DNA of 54,770 nucleotides from Candidatus Aciduliprofundum sp. (GTDB lineage Archaea; Thermoplasmatota; Thermoplasmata; Thermoplasmatales; Aciduliprofundaceae): NCBI GenBank assembly GCA_015520565.1, contig WAPW01000101.1, positions 1 to 54,770 of the forward strand. The letters run 5' to 3'. Numbering within the stretch: the first letter of the stretch is position 1; each line of letters opens with the position of its first letter. Positions 22,174-31,950 of this stretch are shown in pieces. The position numbers were made by a program, and so were the translations under genes. The notes beneath the pieces are model-generated. The model did not search any database and was not told the origin of the DNA. It saw nothing but the letters and a program-made list of their open reading frames with translations.

Positions 22174-25100
22174 TTATTTACCTCCTTTTTTCTCCTTTGT
22201 TCTCTTTGTAAACTTGCTCTTTGTTGTTTTCTTCTTCTGGTACATCCAGCCAACATAAGCCACTACTATGATTATCACTATGATTCCAACAACCAAAGCT
22301 GGTGTCTTCCAAGGTGCCGGTGCAATTTCTACATTCATCATCTTCTTGTTATCGCTTGTATAGCTCGCAGGTTCATCTGGGCAGTACACTTTTACAGTCA
22401 CTGAATAATTATTAGCACCGTTGAACTTGTAGTGTATGTCATCAATAGCAGAACTACCTGCGCTTAGGTTATAGAATGTATCATTAACCACTTCTTTCCC
22501 ATTGACCATTAGTATTACATAGTACACACGGGCGTCCTTGTTTCCATTGTTTGTCACATTTACCATAAATGTAAGCTCACTTCCTTCCACCTTGTCTCCC
22601 TTGATTTGAACATTTGTAACTGCTAGGTCAGGTCTAACTGGTGCAACTCTAAATGTCTTATTGTAAACTTTGTAATTTCCGGCCTCATCTGTGATATTCA
22701 AGATGATATAATATGTACCAAACTGGGTAAATTCAAGAGTTAGCTTAGGAGAGGTAAAAGTGCCATTTATTATTTTGAAATCTCCAGAACTCTCATTTAG
22801 TACATGATAATTCTTGTCTTTAATTATCCACTGATAAGATGCAATTGTTCCATTATCTGGATCATAGCTAGCAGAGGCATCAAATGTTACTTGCTCCCCC
22901 TCTTTTATCTCTGTGACCTGCTTTCCATTAGAGGTTACATTGACCTTGGGCACTGGAGGTGTTATATCCTTTATTATGGCTTTGAAATTAACGGTAATGG
23001 TATTATTAACAGCATCTGTGAATTTCACCCTTATGGTATAAGTGCCATTTCTCGTTGGCTTCTCAAAGGCATAGGTTTTATTAATTCCACTTGTCTTAAC
23101 TCCATTGAAATCCCATACAACATTAAGTGGTAGAGAAACTTTGTGCTTACCATCATAAGTATCATAGCTATTAGTGGCATCGTAAATGATTTCTTGTGTC
23201 TCGTTAAATGTTAAAGTCACAGGTATTGTTGCAGTTCCATTCACAATACCCACTGTACCATTCTTTCCATAAACATCATAGTTCAAAGTTCTCATATCAG
23301 CAGCCATATTAACCTTAGCAACCATCTTTCCAGATGGATATTCAATTACCATATTCACTGTTGGATAGTATGCATCAGCAAGTATAGTAACATTTGTCTC
23401 ATTTGTGTTTCCACCTCTATCCGCCACTTTCAACTGCAGTGTATGTTTTCCAGCCAAGAATGCCTTAGTGACATTGTAAACTCCCTTGCCTGACGCTTTA
23501 ATTTGCCCATCAAAGAGCCAAGTATAAGTGGTATTCTTAGGATCAACTCTATCCCAGACCATATCATAAACCGCCTTGGATGCGTTGAACCAAACACTCT
23601 TTCCTGCTGGTACAACAATTGTGTAATTGCTTGCACTTTGATTTACTACATAATTCCTGTTCTCCATCTTAGCCCATCCAAACTTGAAGTGGAAAGTATC
23701 AATATAGAGGGCAGGACTCTTTCTCTCTTTCAGATCTATTTTGACTGGTGTATTCTTTATATTTGTAATTGTAAGTGTATTCACATAGCCGTTTACAGTG
23801 GCACCATTAACATCATTGCTTCTCTCAAGGTCACTTGGAAGCTGGATGGTATATTTGTAAACTATTTTAGCTCCAAAGTAGGTTGTCTCTCCACCATAGA
23901 GAGCAAGCTCAACATAACCATGCTTCAATAGCTGGCTTTTGCTTATGTTGTTATTGACATATGTGGCATCAATTGTTACCTTGTATTCCTCATTACCAGC
24001 ATTTATAACCTTCCAGTTTGATGTGTAAGAGGACAATTCATATATATTTCCTCCAAGAGTTATTAAGTTGGTTGTGTACTTAGCAACATTGTTTGTGAAA
24101 TACTGCTCAAGGTATGCGTTATCAACACCCAAGAACTTAAGCTGGTAATAGAGCACTCCTGTATCGTTGTAAGGCAGATTTGCGAGGATTGTCTCATTTG
24201 TTATATCCATTGTGTAAACCATATTTATTGTCTTCAAATCATCTGAAAGAGTTATTGTATAATCAACATCATTCTCCACGGGATTAAGAGATATTTTTGT
24301 AGGAGAAGAGCCCATGAGTTCAGATGCATAGTAGGTTTCAATACCATAGCCATCCGCAGTTATTACAACCTTGTAATTCTGTGGTTCTGCAAGATAGAAG
24401 CTAAATGGACCACCAGGGAACTGCAAAACATTGAATTCGTTGGAGCTCTCATTTATTAGGGTTATGTGCACATTTGTAGCCACTGGAAGGCCTGTGGATG
24501 AATCTTCCACAATACCCCATATCTTCTGGGCATTGCCCACATTTATTGTTAAATTCATATTTCCGCTAACCATCAATTCCTTGTAGTATGCCTTGTTAAC
24601 TCCACCATCCATATAGGTTATCTTCATTGTAACCTTTCCATCGGGCAGGTTGAACAAGCCGTAAGTATCAATGCTCTTGCTTGCAATCTCTACATTCTTG
24701 AAGTATATAGATACATGGGCAGGTATAATCTCTCCATTCTTCTCAACGGTTAAATTGAGAACATTTGGAAGTGGGTACCTATCAACATTTAAGCTCCAGA
24801 AATCACTTCCGTCAAGGGTATGTAATCCTGTGGAATCAAACTTTACAGTGGCAAATGCTTCATCGTAGAAATAATTACCCTTGACCTGTCCATCGGTTTT
24901 GAGAGCATAATTTCCATAAGGTATATTCTCAAACTTCACAACTCCGCTTGATGAGGATACAGCGGAGGATACATATTTACCGCTAATTTCAAACAGGGAT
25001 ACACTCACCCCTGAAAGAAAATCACTATCCCCAGTAACAACATCATGATAAATTAAAACAAATCTCATCTCTCCCTTTTGTGGCTCAAGAGCATTCACTG

Positions 25101-25182
25101 TCCCTGCAAATACTAGGGCACTAAGGAGCAGCAACGCAATCGCTGCAATCACTTCTGTTTTTTTCCAATTCTTGGTGTTCAT
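22174..25182 (-). CDS. Large cell-surface protein with PKD and CARDB domains
   Basis: A 1002-residue exported protein. A signal peptide (WKKTEVIAAIALLLLSALVFAG, likely cut near TVNA-LE) is followed by carboxypeptidase-regulatory-like beta domains (residues 35-320), then beta-rich domains. At least one clear PKD domain lies at about 770-870 (EGEQVTFDASASYDPDNG), with a related segment near 540-620, then a CARDB domain at about 880-960 (PDLAVTNVQIKG). A membrane helix (WKTPALVVGIIVIIIVVAYVG) and a lysine-rich cytoplasmic tail end it. Many N-x-S/T sites suggest glycosylation. Likely envelope or adhesion role. Confidence 0.8.
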   Translation of the reverse strand: MNTKNWKKTEVIAAIALLLLSALVFAGTVNALEPQKGEMRFVLIYHDVVTGDSDFLSGVSVSLFEISGKYVSSAVSSSSGVVKFENIPYGNYALKTDGQVKGNYFYDEAFATVKFDSTGLHTLDGSDFWSLNVDRYPLPNVLNLTVEKNGEIIPAHVSIYFKNVEIASKSIDTYGLFNLPDGKVTMKITYMDGGVNKAYYKELMVSGNMNLTINVGNAQKIWGIVEDSSTGLPVATNVHITLINESSNEFNVLQFPGGPFSFYLAEPQNYKVVITADGYGIETYYASELMGSSPTKISLNPVENDVDYTITLSDDLKTINMVYTMDITNETILANLPYNDTGVLYYQLKFLGVDNAYLEQYFTNNVAKYTTNLITLGGNIYELSSYTSNWKVINAGNEEYKVTIDATYVNNNISKSQLLKHGYVELALYGGETTYFGAKIVYKYTIQLPSDLERSNDVNGATVNGYVNTLTITNIKNTPVKIDLKERKSPALYIDTFHFKFGWAKMENRNYVVNQSASNYTIVVPAGKSVWFNASKAVYDMVWDRVDPKNTTYTWLFDGQIKASGKGVYNVTKAFLAGKHTLQLKVADRGGNTNETNVTILADAYYPTVNMVIEYPSGKMVAKVNMAADMRTLNYDVYGKNGTVGIVNGTATIPVTLTFNETQEIIYDATNSYDTYDGKHKVSLPLNVVWDFNGVKTSGINKTYAFEKPTRNGTYTIRVKFTDAVNNTITVNFKAIIKDITPPVPKVNVTSNGKQVTEIKEGEQVTFDASASYDPDNGTIASYQWIIKDKNYHVLNESSGDFKIINGTFTSPKLTLEFTQFGTYYIILNITDEAGNYKVYNKTFRVAPVRPDLAVTNVQIKGDKVEGSELTFMVNVTNNGNKDARVYYVILMVNGKEVVNDTFYNLSAGSSAIDDIHYKFNGANNYSVTVKVYCPDEPASYTSDNKKMMNVEIAPAPWKTPALVVGIIVIIIVVAYVGWMYQKKKTTKSKFTKRTKEKKGGK

Positions 25183-25304
25183 AGGGTTTTCCCTCCATCT
25201 TTCTTTTCGGTGTGGGGTAAAATCACTTTCTATTTATATACTTTTCTGAGAAATCATAAAAGCACAATAGGAAAAATTAAATATTCTATAAAAAATAAAG
25301 TTTT

Positions 25305-26561
25305 ATGCTTTTGCTCTACATCATATTTGTGCTTATTGGGGTGGGGCTTGGCATAATAACGGGCTTAACTCCCGGGTTTCATGTGAATAATGTTGCCTTA
25401 ATCATTCTCTACATTTACTCTTCTTTTCACATTAATCCCCTGCTTTTGGCAAATCTCATAGTGGCAAATATGATAACGCATACATTTGTGGATTTTATAC
25501 CATCAACATTCTTTGGGGCTCCAAGCGAGGATACATCCCTATCTGTGCTCCCCATGCATAGACTATTGTTACGAGGAGAAGGATTCAAGGCAATATACAT
25601 ATCCACCTATGGCTCTCTCCTAGCAACCATTTTTGCATTGCCTTTAATTCCTCTATTTCAAATTGCACTCGTGAATATGGACCTTGCAAATTCGTTATAT
25701 TTTTACACTCCTTTGCTCCTCTCCCTCATAATCTTGGGCTTGCTTTATCTGGAGAGCAGGAAAAATTTGAAAAGTGTATTTTTCTCACTTCTCGTAATTG
25801 CCATCTCAGGAGCTTTTGGATACATAGCCCTGCATTTTCCATTAAATCACAACTATGCAGTATTTAGCAATGGAATGAGCATTCTATTTCCAATTTTTAC
25901 GGGGCTCTTTGGCATACCTGTATTGCTACTCTCTCAAAACACAATAGTGCCTGAGCAGAAGATAATTAAGCCAGAAATAAAGGGAAAGCATTATTTTTCC
26001 TCTTTTGTAGGCACTCTCTCTGGCTCCCTGGTTGGTTTTCTTCCCGGAGTAACTTCGGGAGTTGCGGCGGCAATATCAAGAATATTCATAAAGGAGGATG
26101 ATACTGAGAATTTTCTATACGCTTTAGGAAGTGTCAATACTGCAAATTATATATTTAACCTTGCTGCCCTATTCTTAATTCTAAGGCCAAGAAGCGCTGC
26201 TGTTAATGTAATAGCCCAAATGCTAAACATATCTCTTTGGTTCAACACGAAATTTCCGCCTTCATCCTTCGTGCTCATCCTCTTAACAGTGGCAATAGCG
26301 TCCTTGCTTTCATTCTTCATAACAATAGCCCTAGGAAAAGGATTTGCAAAAGGTATTGGAAAAATAGGGAGGAAATATGGCTTAATATCTCGCATATTAA
26401 TTGTTATTCTTTTTGCCATAATTTTCATATTTACAGGCATAATTGGAGTGGTGTTTGGAATAATCGCAACTCTCATAGGTCTGCTACCTCCAAAATTTGG
26501 TGTAATGCGAGTGCATTTAATGAGTGTAATTATAATTCCAGTGCTAATTGCCTATCTATAA
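25305..26561 (+). CDS. TctA-like multipass permease (archaeal COG1784 type)
   Basis: A 418-residue integral membrane protein with about ten hydrophobic helices. The N-terminal GLGIITGLTPGFHVNN and the internal repeat VGFLPGVTSGVAAAISR are the duplicated G-x-x-P-G signature of the tripartite tricarboxylate transporter TctA family. No TctB or TctC genes are nearby, as is usual for the archaeal stand-alone group, so substrate and mechanism are open. Leaderless start, with AAATTAAATATTC about 25 bases upstream. It overlaps the convergent neighbour by ten bases. Confidence 0.8.
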   Translation: MLLLYIIFVLIGVGLGIITGLTPGFHVNNVALIILYIYSSFHINPLLLANLIVANMITHTFVDFIPSTFFGAPSEDTSLSVLPMHRLLLRGEGFKAIYISTYGSLLATIFALPLIPLFQIALVNMDLANSLYFYTPLLLSLIILGLLYLESRKNLKSVFFSLLVIAISGAFGYIALHFPLNHNYAVFSNGMSILFPIFTGLFGIPVLLLSQNTIVPEQKIIKPEIKGKHYFSSFVGTLSGSLVGFLPGVTSGVAAAISRIFIKEDDTENFLYALGSVNTANYIFNLAALFLILRPRSAAVNVIAQMLNISLWFNTKFPPSSFVLILLTVAIASLLSFFITIALGKGFAKGIGKIGRKYGLISRILIVILFAIIFIFTGIIGVVFGIIATLIGLLPPKFGVMRVHLMSVIIIPVLIAYL

Positions 26562-26995
26562 AAAATTTGGGAAGAAGAATAATGTATCATAGCGCCAATT
26601 AGTGCTCCACTTAGATGGAATCCCCAAATGATTATCAATCCCGCCACTAGTATCAATGCAAATCTAACCCACTGAGGATAATCGTGTCTTCCTATTCCAA
26701 TACCTAGCAGCAATAATACTAGAAGTGATACACCTATTGAGTATGGCAGTATTCCAAGAAATACCATAACTGTTGTTACAAAATAATCTGATTCTCCAGA
26801 GGCAAGAGAAGGTATTAAAGATTCATAGAAAAATACGCCAATAGCCATAAGTACTAATGCCACTACAAGCACAGTTCCAATTGCAGTAGGACTATACGCC
26901 AACCGCTCAAAAATGGATTTTTTGCGCTTGGGTGCAGGTGCATATGTTTGCTCTGGGGGAATTTGATTCTCGTCATCCATTATATCCCCTACCAT
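26552..26995 (-). CDS. Uncharacterised three-helix membrane protein
   Basis: 147 residues. A hydrophilic, proline-rich cytoplasmic N-terminus (DDENQIPPEQTYAPAPKRKKS) precedes three predicted membrane helices: GTVLVVALVLMAIGVFFY, VTTVMVFLGILPYSIGVSLL and VRFALILVAGLIIIWGF. No family recognised. Start uncertain: ATG at 26995 or 26980; a TATA-like TTTTTAAATAG near 27030 suits either. Confidence 0.65.
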   Translation of the reverse strand: MVGDIMDDENQIPPEQTYAPAPKRKKSIFERLAYSPTAIGTVLVVALVLMAIGVFFYESLIPSLASGESDYFVTTVMVFLGILPYSIGVSLLVLLLLGIGIGRHDYPQWVRFALILVAGLIIIWGFHLSGALIGAMIHYSSSQIFYR

Positions 26996-27106
26996 TTTTA
27001 TCCCCAGCGGATATTGTATTACAACTATTTAAAAATTTAATTAAAAATCCAAATATCTAGCGATAATTTTATATGCCACCAATAACATTACGATTGAGGG
27101 ATTAAA

Positions 27107-27718
27107 ATGGCAAAGAAAGAAGAGAAGGTTGAAAACTGGTATGAAAAACTTGAAAGCGAACTAGAGAAGAAGAGGGAAGAAGTGATAAAGACAATTTCCA
27201 CGGAGAGAGAAAAGAAAAAAGAGTTGAATATGAACCTAATTGAGGATTTCTGGAGAATATGGCTTCAATTCAACAAGATAAATGTTCATTTTAGAATGGA
27301 TCCCCCGCATTCTGAGTGGGGCAAATTCATTGTGTTCCCAGATAAGTGGGAGCTTAGGGATGATTTTGATTTCTCTTCTCTAACTGAGATAGCTCTTGTG
27401 GATTTAACGAGGGATCAGAACAGAACAGGGGATTCTATAAAAATTACATACTATGGGACAGAAGAGGGTGAGAGAATAAAGATGATCTTTGAATTCTTTG
27501 AGGGGGAAGAATATTACAAATACTCTGGATTAAAGAGAATCTACAGCCAGTACATACTATACGATGAAAGCGTTAGTAAGGCAAGCATTGATAAAATGAG
27601 GGATATTCTTCTCAAGGTCATACCAAAATGGTACGAGTCCCATCTTAAGGGGGATAGGAGCATAATAATTGATTACATAAAGAACAATTTTACAAAGGGT
27701 GAGTCCTTCGCTGTCTAA
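27107..27718 (+). CDS. Uncharacterised soluble protein with N-terminal coiled coil
   Basis: 203 residues. Residues 5-45 are a charged coiled-coil-like helix (WYEKLESELEKKREEVIKTI). They are followed by an alpha/beta domain with strands KINVHFRM, WGKFIVFPD, ALVDLTRD and SIKITYYG, and C-terminal helices (ASIDKMRDILLKVIPKWYESHL). GAGGGAT lies shortly before the ATG and TTTTATATG about 35 bases upstream. Convergent with the KaiC-family operon, overlapping by four bases. Not recognised. Confidence 0.65.
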   Translation: MAKKEEKVENWYEKLESELEKKREEVIKTISTEREKKKELNMNLIEDFWRIWLQFNKINVHFRMDPPHSEWGKFIVFPDKWELRDDFDFSSLTEIALVDLTRDQNRTGDSIKITYYGTEEGERIKMIFEFFEGEEYYKYSGLKRIYSQYILYDESVSKASIDKMRDILLKVIPKWYESHLKGDRSIIIDYIKNNFTKGESFAV

Positions 27719-27990
27719 TCTTTGAATTCTTTTTCTATCTGTTTCTTTATCTCCTCTCTCAAGCTTATTTCTTGCTCCCATTCTTCCAAGGAATCCAAAG
27801 CTTCTTTTAATTCTCTTAGGCAATCAATGCATATCCATTTATTCCCAATTTTCTTCATAGGCAAGTTTTTGTATCCTATCCTACCGCAGAAAAAGCAAAC
27901 ATGCATCTCAGGAATCTTGCTCTCCACATAAAGATCAAGCTTCATACTCTCAATTATATTTTTTAAAACATTCTCCTTGATTTTCCTCAC
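27715..27990 (-). CDS. Small zinc-ribbon protein of the KaiC operon
   Basis: 91 residues. A zinc-binding knuckle pair CFFCGR and CIDCLREL (C-x2-C, 24 residues apart) lies in the middle, flanked by an N-terminal helix and a C-terminal coiled-coil helix (EALDSLEEWEQEISLREEIKKQIEKEF). The GTG start overlaps the stop of the upstream gene (GTGA). It is the last of four coupled genes; a partner or adaptor of the ATPases is plausible but inferred only from position. Confidence 0.65.
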   Translation of the reverse strand: MRKIKENVLKNIIESMKLDLYVESKIPEMHVCFFCGRIGYKNLPMKKIGNKWICIDCLRELKEALDSLEEWEQEISLREEIKKQIEKEFKD

Positions 27991-28328
27991 CCCCTGTGCT
28001 TTGGATTCACAAGCAAATATTTCTCATCAATCTTCACCACTGGCAAATTGTTAAGCGCTGCCAAATCTAATAAAATTGCCACTGCCTTATTGTAATTATC
28101 CTTTGTGTTTTTCATACCAAGGTAATACATTATATCCAAGGGAGTTATCCTTGCAACCTTGCTCTCAGAACCTATGTGATTTTCCCATTTTATCTTTATC
28201 TTCTTTGACTCCTCGCTCCCGCTATAGCTTGGCTCAATAATTTCAATATTCAAATTTTTAGGAATCTTCGTAGAAGGTGTAAAGCCAAAATAAACAGCAG
28301 CTATACTCTTCAATTCTTTCTCATCCAT
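27987..28328 (-). CDS. Uncharacterised protein of the KaiC operon
   Basis: A 113-residue alpha/beta protein: a short beta region (LNIEIIEPSYSG, SKKIKIKWENH), then TPLDIMYYLGMK and a helix NYNKAVAILLDLAALNNL, ending in a strand VVKIDEKYLLV. No catalytic motif is evident. Lies ten bases after the active KaiC-type ATPase and overlaps the zinc-ribbon gene. Not recognised. Confidence 0.6.
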   Translation of the reverse strand: MDEKELKSIAAVYFGFTPSTKIPKNLNIEIIEPSYSGSEESKKIKIKWENHIGSESKVARITPLDIMYYLGMKNTKDNYNKAVAILLDLAALNNLPVVKIDEKYLLVNPKHRG

Positions 28329-28337
28329 AGGCTCACC

Positions 28338-29021
28338 TCAGAAGACATCCGCCTGTGCAAGAACATTTATTCCTCCCTCGCCTATCTCGTACAATTTTAC
28401 CTCCCTTGAATGCTGTGTCCTTCTCATCTTCAAAACTCTAATTGTGAGTTTTAGAACATTGTGCTCTTCAAGAAATGAAAGGAGGATAACTCCATCCACA
28501 ACATATTCAACTATTCCGTCCCTGCTTACATTGGGATTCTTCGGGTCTACCTCCGCCGTGAAAATTGCAGTTGCCCCACTTTCCTTTATGCTCTTTGCGA
28601 GCTTGAAAACAATCTTTCTCTTCTCATCAATGCTATCGTACATCATCGTTATCAAGCTTATTGAGTCCACAGCAATTCTTGTTGCACCAAACTCCTTTAT
28701 GAGCTCTGGTATATCGCTCTCTAATCTCTCAACACTGCTCTTAGCATCCTCAGGGTCAAGTTTTAAAAGCTGGAGCTGCGAACCTAAGTATTTTGAGTAA
28801 TCCCACCCAAATCTGCTGGCACTTTCAACCACGCTACCTTCATCTTCTTCCAAGCTCAAAAATATGCATTTTTCCCCATTAATTAGGCCTTCCCATATGA
28901 ATTGCATAGCAAATGTGGTTTTTCCAGTGCCGAAGGCACCTATAACTGCAACACTATGCCCCTTTGGAATTCCACCGTTAAGCATGTCGTCCAATCCCTC
29001 AATTCCAGTTTTTATTCTCAT
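28338..29021 (-). CDS. KaiC/RAD55-type RecA-superfamily ATPase, intact P-loop
   Basis: A 227-residue single-domain KaiC-like ATPase. The opening RIKTGIEGLDDMLNGGIPKG is the family signature. Walker A is GAFGTGKT (residues 28-35), LSLEED carries the catalytic glutamates, RIAVDSISLI is Walker B, and RRTQHSREV is the conserved C-terminal arginine/histidine motif. Start chosen at the ATG 29021 after GGGTGA, which contains the stop of the upstream pseudo-ATPase. Likely a regulatory or signalling ATPase working with its degenerate neighbour. Confidence 0.85.
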   Translation of the reverse strand: MRIKTGIEGLDDMLNGGIPKGHSVAVIGAFGTGKTTFAMQFIWEGLINGEKCIFLSLEEDEGSVVESASRFGWDYSKYLGSQLQLLKLDPEDAKSSVERLESDIPELIKEFGATRIAVDSISLITMMYDSIDEKRKIVFKLAKSIKESGATAIFTAEVDPKNPNVSRDGIVEYVVDGVILLSFLEEHNVLKLTIRVLKMRRTQHSREVKLYEIGEGGINVLAQADVF

Positions 29022-29026
29022 ATTCA

Positions 29027-29845
29027 TCACCCTATCTTTTCAGTATTCACAACAACAAACCCACTGCGCCTGTTTAGAGTGGTATTGAACCTCGCAATCC
29101 TCTCCTCCTCAAGATGAGACATAAGCCCTACAAATTTGAGCACATACATATAGCGATATCTCTTTGAATAACTTCCAGAGCCGTGCCACTCAAATACAAA
29201 TACACCATCAACTGCGTCAAAAAGTAAGTTTTCTTTCATCTCATCCACAACGCCCAGAGTTAAAAGGAGATAAATAACTGTGTTCCATTTCTTGGCTGCT
29301 CTCCTCAATCCCTTTATCACATCAATTAGATTTTCAAAATTTATGCGAGTGGAGGTAACTAAATCAGTTAAAGAGTCCACGATAACTATCCTTCCATTTG
29401 AGTATGAATCAAGAACATTCACGAATTCTTTCAATATTTCTCCCTTTCTCTTCAAAAATTCTCCCGTGCTATCGCTAATCCATCTCCTAGGAACTATGCT
29501 GTTGCGAAAATACTCCACTGACAAATCTTTTATTTTTAGCGAATCTCTAAATGCTTCGGCAAGGTCTTCGTTGAAGGTCAAATCAACTGCCCGAAATATT
29601 TCCTCCTCACTCTTGGAAAAGGATATGTACAATGTGCCCTCGGGGATGTAAATATCCTCGGCCTCTATAATCATAAATTTTCTCCTTTCCTCATATTTCC
29701 TCGCTATGGATAATTTTGCTGCGGAAGTGTAGGCAAATTCAACATTGCCAGAGCCGGGCTCTCCAGCAAGAATTACAACAGAGCCAGCAGGTACTCCCCC
29801 TTTAACGATTTCATCAAATGCTGCCACAGATGTAGGTATTCTCAT
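29027..29845 (-). CDS. KaiC-like protein with a destroyed P-loop (pseudo-ATPase)
   Basis: 272 residues with the same opening as its neighbour (RIPTSVAAFDEIVKGGVPAGS). Where the active copy has GAFGTGKT this one has GEPGSGNV, so the invariant lysine is Asn34 and the Ser/Thr is Val35. A Walker-B-like IVIVDSLTDLVTS remains. Insertions relative to the partner (an IEAEDIYIPEG region and a helical segment in the middle) suggest an added role. First gene of a four-gene operon. The reading frame is intact, so this is a specialised form, not a decaying gene. Confidence 0.8.
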   Translation of the reverse strand: MRIPTSVAAFDEIVKGGVPAGSVVILAGEPGSGNVEFAYTSAAKLSIARKYEERRKFMIIEAEDIYIPEGTLYISFSKSEEEIFRAVDLTFNEDLAEAFRDSLKIKDLSVEYFRNSIVPRRWISDSTGEFLKRKGEILKEFVNVLDSYSNGRIVIVDSLTDLVTSTRINFENLIDVIKGLRRAAKKWNTVIYLLLTLGVVDEMKENLLFDAVDGVFVFEWHGSGSYSKRYRYMYVLKFVGLMSHLEEERIARFNTTLNRRSGFVVVNTEKIG

Positions 29846-29925
29846 CTATCAAACCATAACAATTTGAAATTTAAACCTTTGCATAATGGCAAATTAATTA
29901 TACAACTCTCTCATCATCTTATTTT

Positions 29926-30729
29926 ATGCACAAACTCATAATTGGTATAGATATCTTGGAGGATTGCTTGAATTCAGAAGAGCCCTGGATGTGCGTATAT
30001 AAAAAGCACGAGGAACTCTTTCAAAACTCAATAGGAAAAATGCTCAACACCGATGCATTACAATTTTTCAAAAATACAAAAAAGAATCTATCTGAAATTT
30101 TGAAAATAGTGGAGGTATATAAAAATAAGAGTGACGAAATACATAATATTCTTCAAAGAGTAGAAAATATGTGTCCCATAGACAATAATTTTTCTGTGTA
30201 TTTCCTTCCCACACCCTTTGATTTTGTTATAACTCAATACTCCCAAAAATTGGGACTTTTCATATTTTTTGGTATTGGTGGAGATGATTCCTTTATGAAT
30301 CCAGATAATTTGATTGTGCTCTTACCCCATGAGTATGCCCATATTGTGCGCTTGCATACTGTTCTTTTGCCAGAAGGCATAGATTCTCCTTATCAAATGA
30401 ATTTTGCCAATTTAGCCATACTGGAAGGTTTGGGAATAACATTTTCAGCTTGGTTTAACAATGATTTAAAGAAGGAGAGTCTCTGGAAATATATCCCTTT
30501 TGAGAAGGATAAATGGCAAGAATATATGGAGAGAGAAAATGAATATATAGAACTACTCAAAAACAGGAAGGATGAAAAATTAACTCAAGATACAATACTT
30601 GAGTTCTATGGCCCTGAGAGAAAAGGATACGCTATTGGCTCTCTCTACATTTTCTCCCTGATTGAAAAAGGATATTCTATATGTGAGCTAGATAAAATGA
30701 AGGATTGTGAGATTTTAGATAAACTCTAA
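29926..30729 (+). CDS. Predicted zinc metalloprotease (DUF2268-like)
   Basis: 267 residues without a signal peptide. The zinc-binding motif HEYAH is at residues 135-139 (VLLPHEYAHIVRLH), and a third ligand glutamate is at 167 (LAILEGLGITFSAW), the arrangement of the DUF2268 family of predicted zinc proteases. The N-terminal 90 residues are helical and probably form a substrate- or partner-binding part. Leaderless start: AATTATAC about 27 bases upstream. Target unknown. Overlaps the convergent secreted-protein gene by four bases. Confidence 0.75.
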   Translation: MHKLIIGIDILEDCLNSEEPWMCVYKKHEELFQNSIGKMLNTDALQFFKNTKKNLSEILKIVEVYKNKSDEIHNILQRVENMCPIDNNFSVYFLPTPFDFVITQYSQKLGLFIFFGIGGDDSFMNPDNLIVLLPHEYAHIVRLHTVLLPEGIDSPYQMNFANLAILEGLGITFSAWFNNDLKKESLWKYIPFEKDKWQEYMERENEYIELLKNRKDEKLTQDTILEFYGPERKGYAIGSLYIFSLIEKGYSICELDKMKDCEILDKL

Positions 30730-31871
30730 TTCTTTCTTTGGAAAAAACTCACAGCAAGAATAGTCACAATGATGGATACTGAAACAATTGTACTCGCATA
30801 AAGGGCCACATTTTGCATTTTATATTCTCCGTACAATTGCGGTGCTTCTTTCATCATGCTATCAATCTCAACCTCTTTAGCGGGATGAGATGCAAATTTC
30901 ATAAAAGGTCTATTCAAAATTATCTGCGTGTAAAATCCATTTTCAAGCTTTGCCTCATTATTGAACGCAATTAAATCAAAGAGAGAGCCACGGAGCCACC
31001 AACCAAGCTCCTCAGAAGAGTTTGCCTTTTCATAGGGCATATATGGTATCCCTGCTAACGAGAAGGGTATGTTTTCCAATATACCGGCTCTCTGCACATG
31101 GCTCCCATGCCTGAAAATATGCGCTTGAAAATTAATAATTCCCTTAAATTCTCTATTGAAATTTCCTGTGAGGTTTCTATGGATTGTAACTGTATTATTG
31201 ATTAATTTTCCACTAAATCTATTAGTAGCATAGCCATTAATGCTAGCCCTCACATTTCCCCAGTACTTTGCTTTCATATAGTAGCTCAAATTTCCATCTT
31301 CGTTGAGAATATAGGGCAAGGAAGAATTATAGGCAATGAACATTTTCAAATCGTAGGTGGCTTTAATCTTGCTCGTACTATTCTCCCACATTTGAAAAGG
31401 CTTAGGAATGAAAGAACTCACATTTAGATACTCCTCCCTCGGCTTAGGAGTGTAGAGATGAATGTACTGCTTTACAATTCCATAGAAGCTGTAATTCTTT
31501 CCATTAAATTCCATATTCCTCTTTTTCATTAGAATATAACCATCCCAATTAACCCAATAGAGCTTGATAGAGGAGTTATGATACTCTCCATATACCGTGC
31601 CATTATTGCTTTTCCAAACGCCATTCATAAATCCATAGGTATAGTAAGAACCCTTATAAGTGAGATTGTAAATTCCATCCTCATAATTTGCCTTGACATA
31701 TAATCCCATAACCCTATTTCCATTCATCCTACCCACAAAGCTTGCATTTTCCATTTCCACATTCTTAAAACTCCATTTGTATCCCCAACCCTGTGAGTGC
31801 TGCGCAGAATGCACTGAAGGGATGAGAAGAATTAAAGTGATGAGCAAGGCAATTCCCATGGCAATTTTCAT
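30726..31871 (-). CDS. Uncharacterised surface-anchored glycoprotein-like protein
   Basis: About 381 residues. The N-terminus MKIAMGIALLITLILLIPSVHSA is a signal peptide. The extracytoplasmic part is beta-rich, with many N-x-S/T sites (NASF, NLTY, NNGT, NSSI, NLTG), and an aromatic-rich run of antiparallel strands. A C-terminal helix (VALYASTIVSVSIIVTILAVSFF) with RKN anchors it. The ORF runs to 31886, but TTTATAAAA at about 31900 fits a leaderless ATG at 31871. No family recognised. Confidence 0.7.
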   Translation of the reverse strand: MKIAMGIALLITLILLIPSVHSAQHSQGWGYKWSFKNVEMENASFVGRMNGNRVMGLYVKANYEDGIYNLTYKGSYYTYGFMNGVWKSNNGTVYGEYHNSSIKLYWVNWDGYILMKKRNMEFNGKNYSFYGIVKQYIHLYTPKPREEYLNVSSFIPKPFQMWENSTSKIKATYDLKMFIAYNSSLPYILNEDGNLSYYMKAKYWGNVRASINGYATNRFSGKLINNTVTIHRNLTGNFNREFKGIINFQAHIFRHGSHVQRAGILENIPFSLAGIPYMPYEKANSSEELGWWLRGSLFDLIAFNNEAKLENGFYTQIILNRPFMKFASHPAKEVEIDSMMKEAPQLYGEYKMQNVALYASTIVSVSIIVTILAVSFFQRKN

Positions 31872-31950
31872 AAAAATGCAATGCATTTCTTTTATAAATC
31901 CATTTCTAATCTTAAAAAATTTTAAATATTGCCTCGCTCATAAAAGATTT

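Noticed and set aside
31693-31950. N-terminal extension of the KaiC-family gene
   Set aside because: It is antisense to the signal peptide of the secreted protein and has a cysteine-rich, unnatural sequence; the leaderless ATG at 31951 begins the KaiC domain exactly.
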